In this document: one piece after another, positions 5,005 to 6,653 of the stretch | How positions within the stretch are numbered: position 1 is the stretch's first letter | Layout: each line of letters begins with the position of its first letter | Origin: DASRSS01 sp035656335 | Lineage (GTDB): Bacteria; Actinomycetota; Actinomycetes; Mycobacteriales; Jatrophihabitantaceae | Assembly (NCBI GenBank): GCA_035656335.1 | Contig: DASRSS010000078.1 | Span: 1-6,653 of the forward strand | Direction: 5' to 3' | Length of the DNA stretch: 6,653 nucleotides | Translations under genes and position numbers: made by a program | Notes under the pieces: generated by a model | What the model was told of the DNA's origin: nothing | What the model saw: only the letters and a program-made list of their open reading frames with translations | Databases searched by the model: none

Positions 5005-6171
5005 GTGCTCAGCAAGCCGTTCGCGGACGCGATCCTGGAAGCCGAGAAGCTCATCACCTCGGCGCCGCACGTGCAGACCGAGCAGGACCTGGCCGAAGGG
5101 TACGACTACCTCGCCGGCATGATCCGCCAGGCGTTGTCGTCCGCGTGGTCGTTCGACAAGGACTTCCCGTTCTTCATCCGCTCGGCCACGCCGTACACGA
5201 AGGTCGGGCTGGACAACCCCGACACGCTGTACTGGAGCGCGCGCATCCGCGACGACGCGGAGTACGTCGTGACCGGTCGCCGCGGCGCCACCGCCGACCT
5301 GAGCTTCCAGGTGCTCAACGGCGACTACACCCCGGCCGACGTACCGGACAGCCTGTCCGCGTTCGACGACCGGGACATCGAGATCGCCGCGGACGGCACG
5401 TTCTCGCTGCGCTTCGGGCCGCCGAAACCGGACGGCGGCCCGAACTACTTCGCGCTCGGCCCGCGCGCCGCGATGCTGCTGGTGCGCGAGGTGTTCAGCG
5501 ACTGGACCGCCACGCCCGGGTCGATCCGGATCGAGCGGGTGGACGGTGTCGGCACCGCGCCCGGGCCGCGTCCGGCGAACCTCACCGAGAAGCGGATGAA
5601 CGCCGCGGCCAAGTCGCTCGTCTCGCAGATCAAGACGTTCCTCGCGTTCCCCGAGTGGTTCTACCTGAAGCTGCCGGTGAACACGATGACCGAGCCGCGG
5701 CTGACTCCCGGAGGGCTGGCCACGCAGTACTCGTCCGTCGGGCACTATGACCTCGCCGACGACCGCGCGCTGGTCGTCACCGTTCCCGTGTCCGAGGCGC
5801 CGTACCAGGGCTTCCAGCTCGGCTCGATGTGGTACATCTCGACGGACTTCATCAACCACCAGACGTCGCTGAACACGCACCAGGCGCTGCACGACCCGGA
5901 CGGCAAGATGCGTTTCGTCGTCAGCGAGCACAACCCGGGCGTCGCGAACTGGCTGGAGTGCACCGGACATGCGCGCGGCTACCTGCAGATTCGCTGGCAG
6001 CGCACGTCCCGCGAATTCACCCCGGCCGACGGGCCGGTCGTCGAGGAGGTCGCCGTGGACGAACTGCCCAAGGTGCTGCCGTACTACGAGCAGAACACCG
6101 TTACCGACGCGCAGTGGCGCGAGCGCATCGCCGCCCGCCAGCGCGCCGTCGCCGATCGGATGCTCGGATGA
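5005..6171 (+). CDS. DUF1214-domain protein of unknown function
   Basis: This 388-residue protein starts at GTG (5005). It resembles the actinobacterial and proteobacterial DUF1214/DUF1254-type proteins. An N-terminal helical part (about 1-55, ADAILEAEKLITSA and YDYLAGMIRQAL) is followed by the recurring NPDTLYWSARI...YVVTGRRG segment (71-94). An all-beta middle with LSFQVLNGD and an acidic/glycine loop comes next. The C-terminal beta-rich region (about 250-332) shows the DUF1214 signature shape: an aromatic strand (YQGFQLGSMWYIS), then DPDGKMRFVVSEHNPGVANWLECTGHARGYLQIRWQ. No signal peptide or membrane segment is visible, so it is probably cytosolic. I see no catalytic motif I can name, and no function is established for the family. 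It is the first gene of a divergent operon controlled next to an IclR regulator and is translationally coupled to an SDR (ATGA overlap), which suggests a part in catabolism of a small hydrophobic compound. The family call is fairly firm, the role speculative. Confidence 0.82.
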   Translation: MLSKPFADAILEAEKLITSAPHVQTEQDLAEGYDYLAGMIRQALSSAWSFDKDFPFFIRSATPYTKVGLDNPDTLYWSARIRDDAEYVVTGRRGATADLSFQVLNGDYTPADVPDSLSAFDDRDIEIAADGTFSLRFGPPKPDGGPNYFALGPRAAMLLVREVFSDWTATPGSIRIERVDGVGTAPGPRPANLTEKRMNAAAKSLVSQIKTFLAFPEWFYLKLPVNTMTEPRLTPGGLATQYSSVGHYDLADDRALVVTVPVSEAPYQGFQLGSMWYISTDFINHQTSLNTHQALHDPDGKMRFVVSEHNPGVANWLECTGHARGYLQIRWQRTSREFTPADGPVVEEVAVDELPKVLPYYEQNTVTDAQWRERIAARQRAVADRMLG

Positions 6172-6653
6172 GCGCGCAGCTGCTGGCCGGCAAGGTCGCG
6201 GTCGTCTCCGGTGTCGGGCCGGGTCTCGGGCGCGCGATCGCCGAGCAGTTCGCCAAGGCGGGGGCCGACCTCGTCCTCGCCTCGCGCACCGAGTCACGAC
6301 TGCACGAGGTCGCCGACGACGTGCGCGCCATCGGCGTCAAGGCGCTGGTCGTGCCGACCGACATCAACGACGACGCGGCCGCGCAGAACCTCGTCGACGC
6401 CACGCTCGGCGAGTACGGACGGATCGACGCGCTGATCAGCAACGCTTTCGCGATCCCACCGCTCGGGCCGCTGCAGACCGTCGACTTCGACCAGGCGCGC
6501 GCGGGCTTCGAGACGAACGTGTTCGCGGCGCTGCGGCTGACCCGGCTGTTCGTCCCGGCGCTCACCGAGTCGCGCGGCAACGTGGTGATGATCAACTCGT
6601 CGGTGCTGCGGCACTCGTCCATGCCGTACGGCGCCTACAAGATGACCAAGGCG
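6168..6653 (+). CDS. SDR-family NAD(P)-dependent oxidoreductase, N-terminal part (cut by window end)
   Basis: The first 162 residues of a classical short-chain dehydrogenase/reductase are present. The Rossmann glycine motif is SGVGPGLG (14-21, with Ser in place of the usual Thr), followed by LVLASR (35-40), PTD (63-65), SNAF (91-94, in place of the usual NNAG with the second Asn kept), FETNV with Asn117, a serine pair 144/145 and YKMTK (Tyr157, Lys161). The catalytic Asn-Ser-Tyr-Lys set is therefore complete, and the window stops one residue after the lysine. The SR pair at 39-40 after the second strand hints at NADP(H) rather than NAD(H) preference. The reaction would be oxidation of an alcohol or reduction of a carbonyl; the substrate lies with the missing C-terminal half. 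The ATG overlaps the upstream stop (ATGA, 6168-6171) with no good ribosome site, implying translational coupling and a shared operon with the DUF1214 gene. Confidence 0.93.
   Translation, partial: MSAQLLAGKVAVVSGVGPGLGRAIAEQFAKAGADLVLASRTESRLHEVADDVRAIGVKALVVPTDINDDAAAQNLVDATLGEYGRIDALISNAFAIPPLGPLQTVDFDQARAGFETNVFAALRLTRLFVPALTESRGNVVMINSSVLRHSSMPYGAYKMTKA

Noticed and set aside
4906..6297. Minus-strand extension of the regulator frame by 464 codons
   Set aside because: It runs antisense through the SDR start and the DUF1214 gene. IclR homology begins just after the ATG at 4905.

Overview
The window comes from a high-GC actinobacterium (Actinomycetota). Third codon positions are almost all G or C, GTG and ATG starts occur, genes overlap by a few bases, and the sulfate-activation enzyme is a fused CysN-CysC protein of the kind known from mycobacteria and relatives. 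No RNA genes, insertion sequences or CRISPR arrays were seen. The genus cannot be fixed from the sequence alone.

Left part (2-370, plus strand): the 3' end of a class I SAM-dependent methyltransferase. It converges on the next operon with a gap of only 25 bases.

Middle part (396-3897, minus strand): a compact sulfate-activation operon in the order cysD, cysNC, cysQ. The cysD stop abuts the cysNC start (TAAATG), and cysNC overlaps cysQ by 8 bases. CysD and the CysN half form ATP sulfurylase (sulfate to APS), the CysC half phosphorylates APS to PAPS, and CysQ removes the by-product PAP. No PAPS reductase or sulfotransferase is present. The leader of cysD (3898-4014) lacks any TA dinucleotide, so it has no ordinary TANNNT -10 box. 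It does contain dyads that can pair in two mutually exclusive ways inside a possible 22-codon ORF.

Right part (4015-6653): an IclR-family regulator on the minus strand, transcribed away from a plus-strand operon. That operon holds a DUF1214-type protein of unknown function, then an SDR oxidoreductase coupled by an ATGA overlap and cut off by the window end just after its catalytic YxxxK motif. The roughly 100-base divergent control region is the most interesting piece. A 24-bp palindrome with 11-bp arms carries both divergent -10 boxes, and its core fits the KstR (steroid catabolism regulator) consensus. Downstream lies a separate set of three GTACC half-sites, two facing and one in tandem, an arrangement reminiscent of the operators of IclR-family PcaU. 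The likely picture is an inducible catabolic operon under dual control, possibly for a steroid- or terpenoid-like substrate. The substrate is inferred, not shown.
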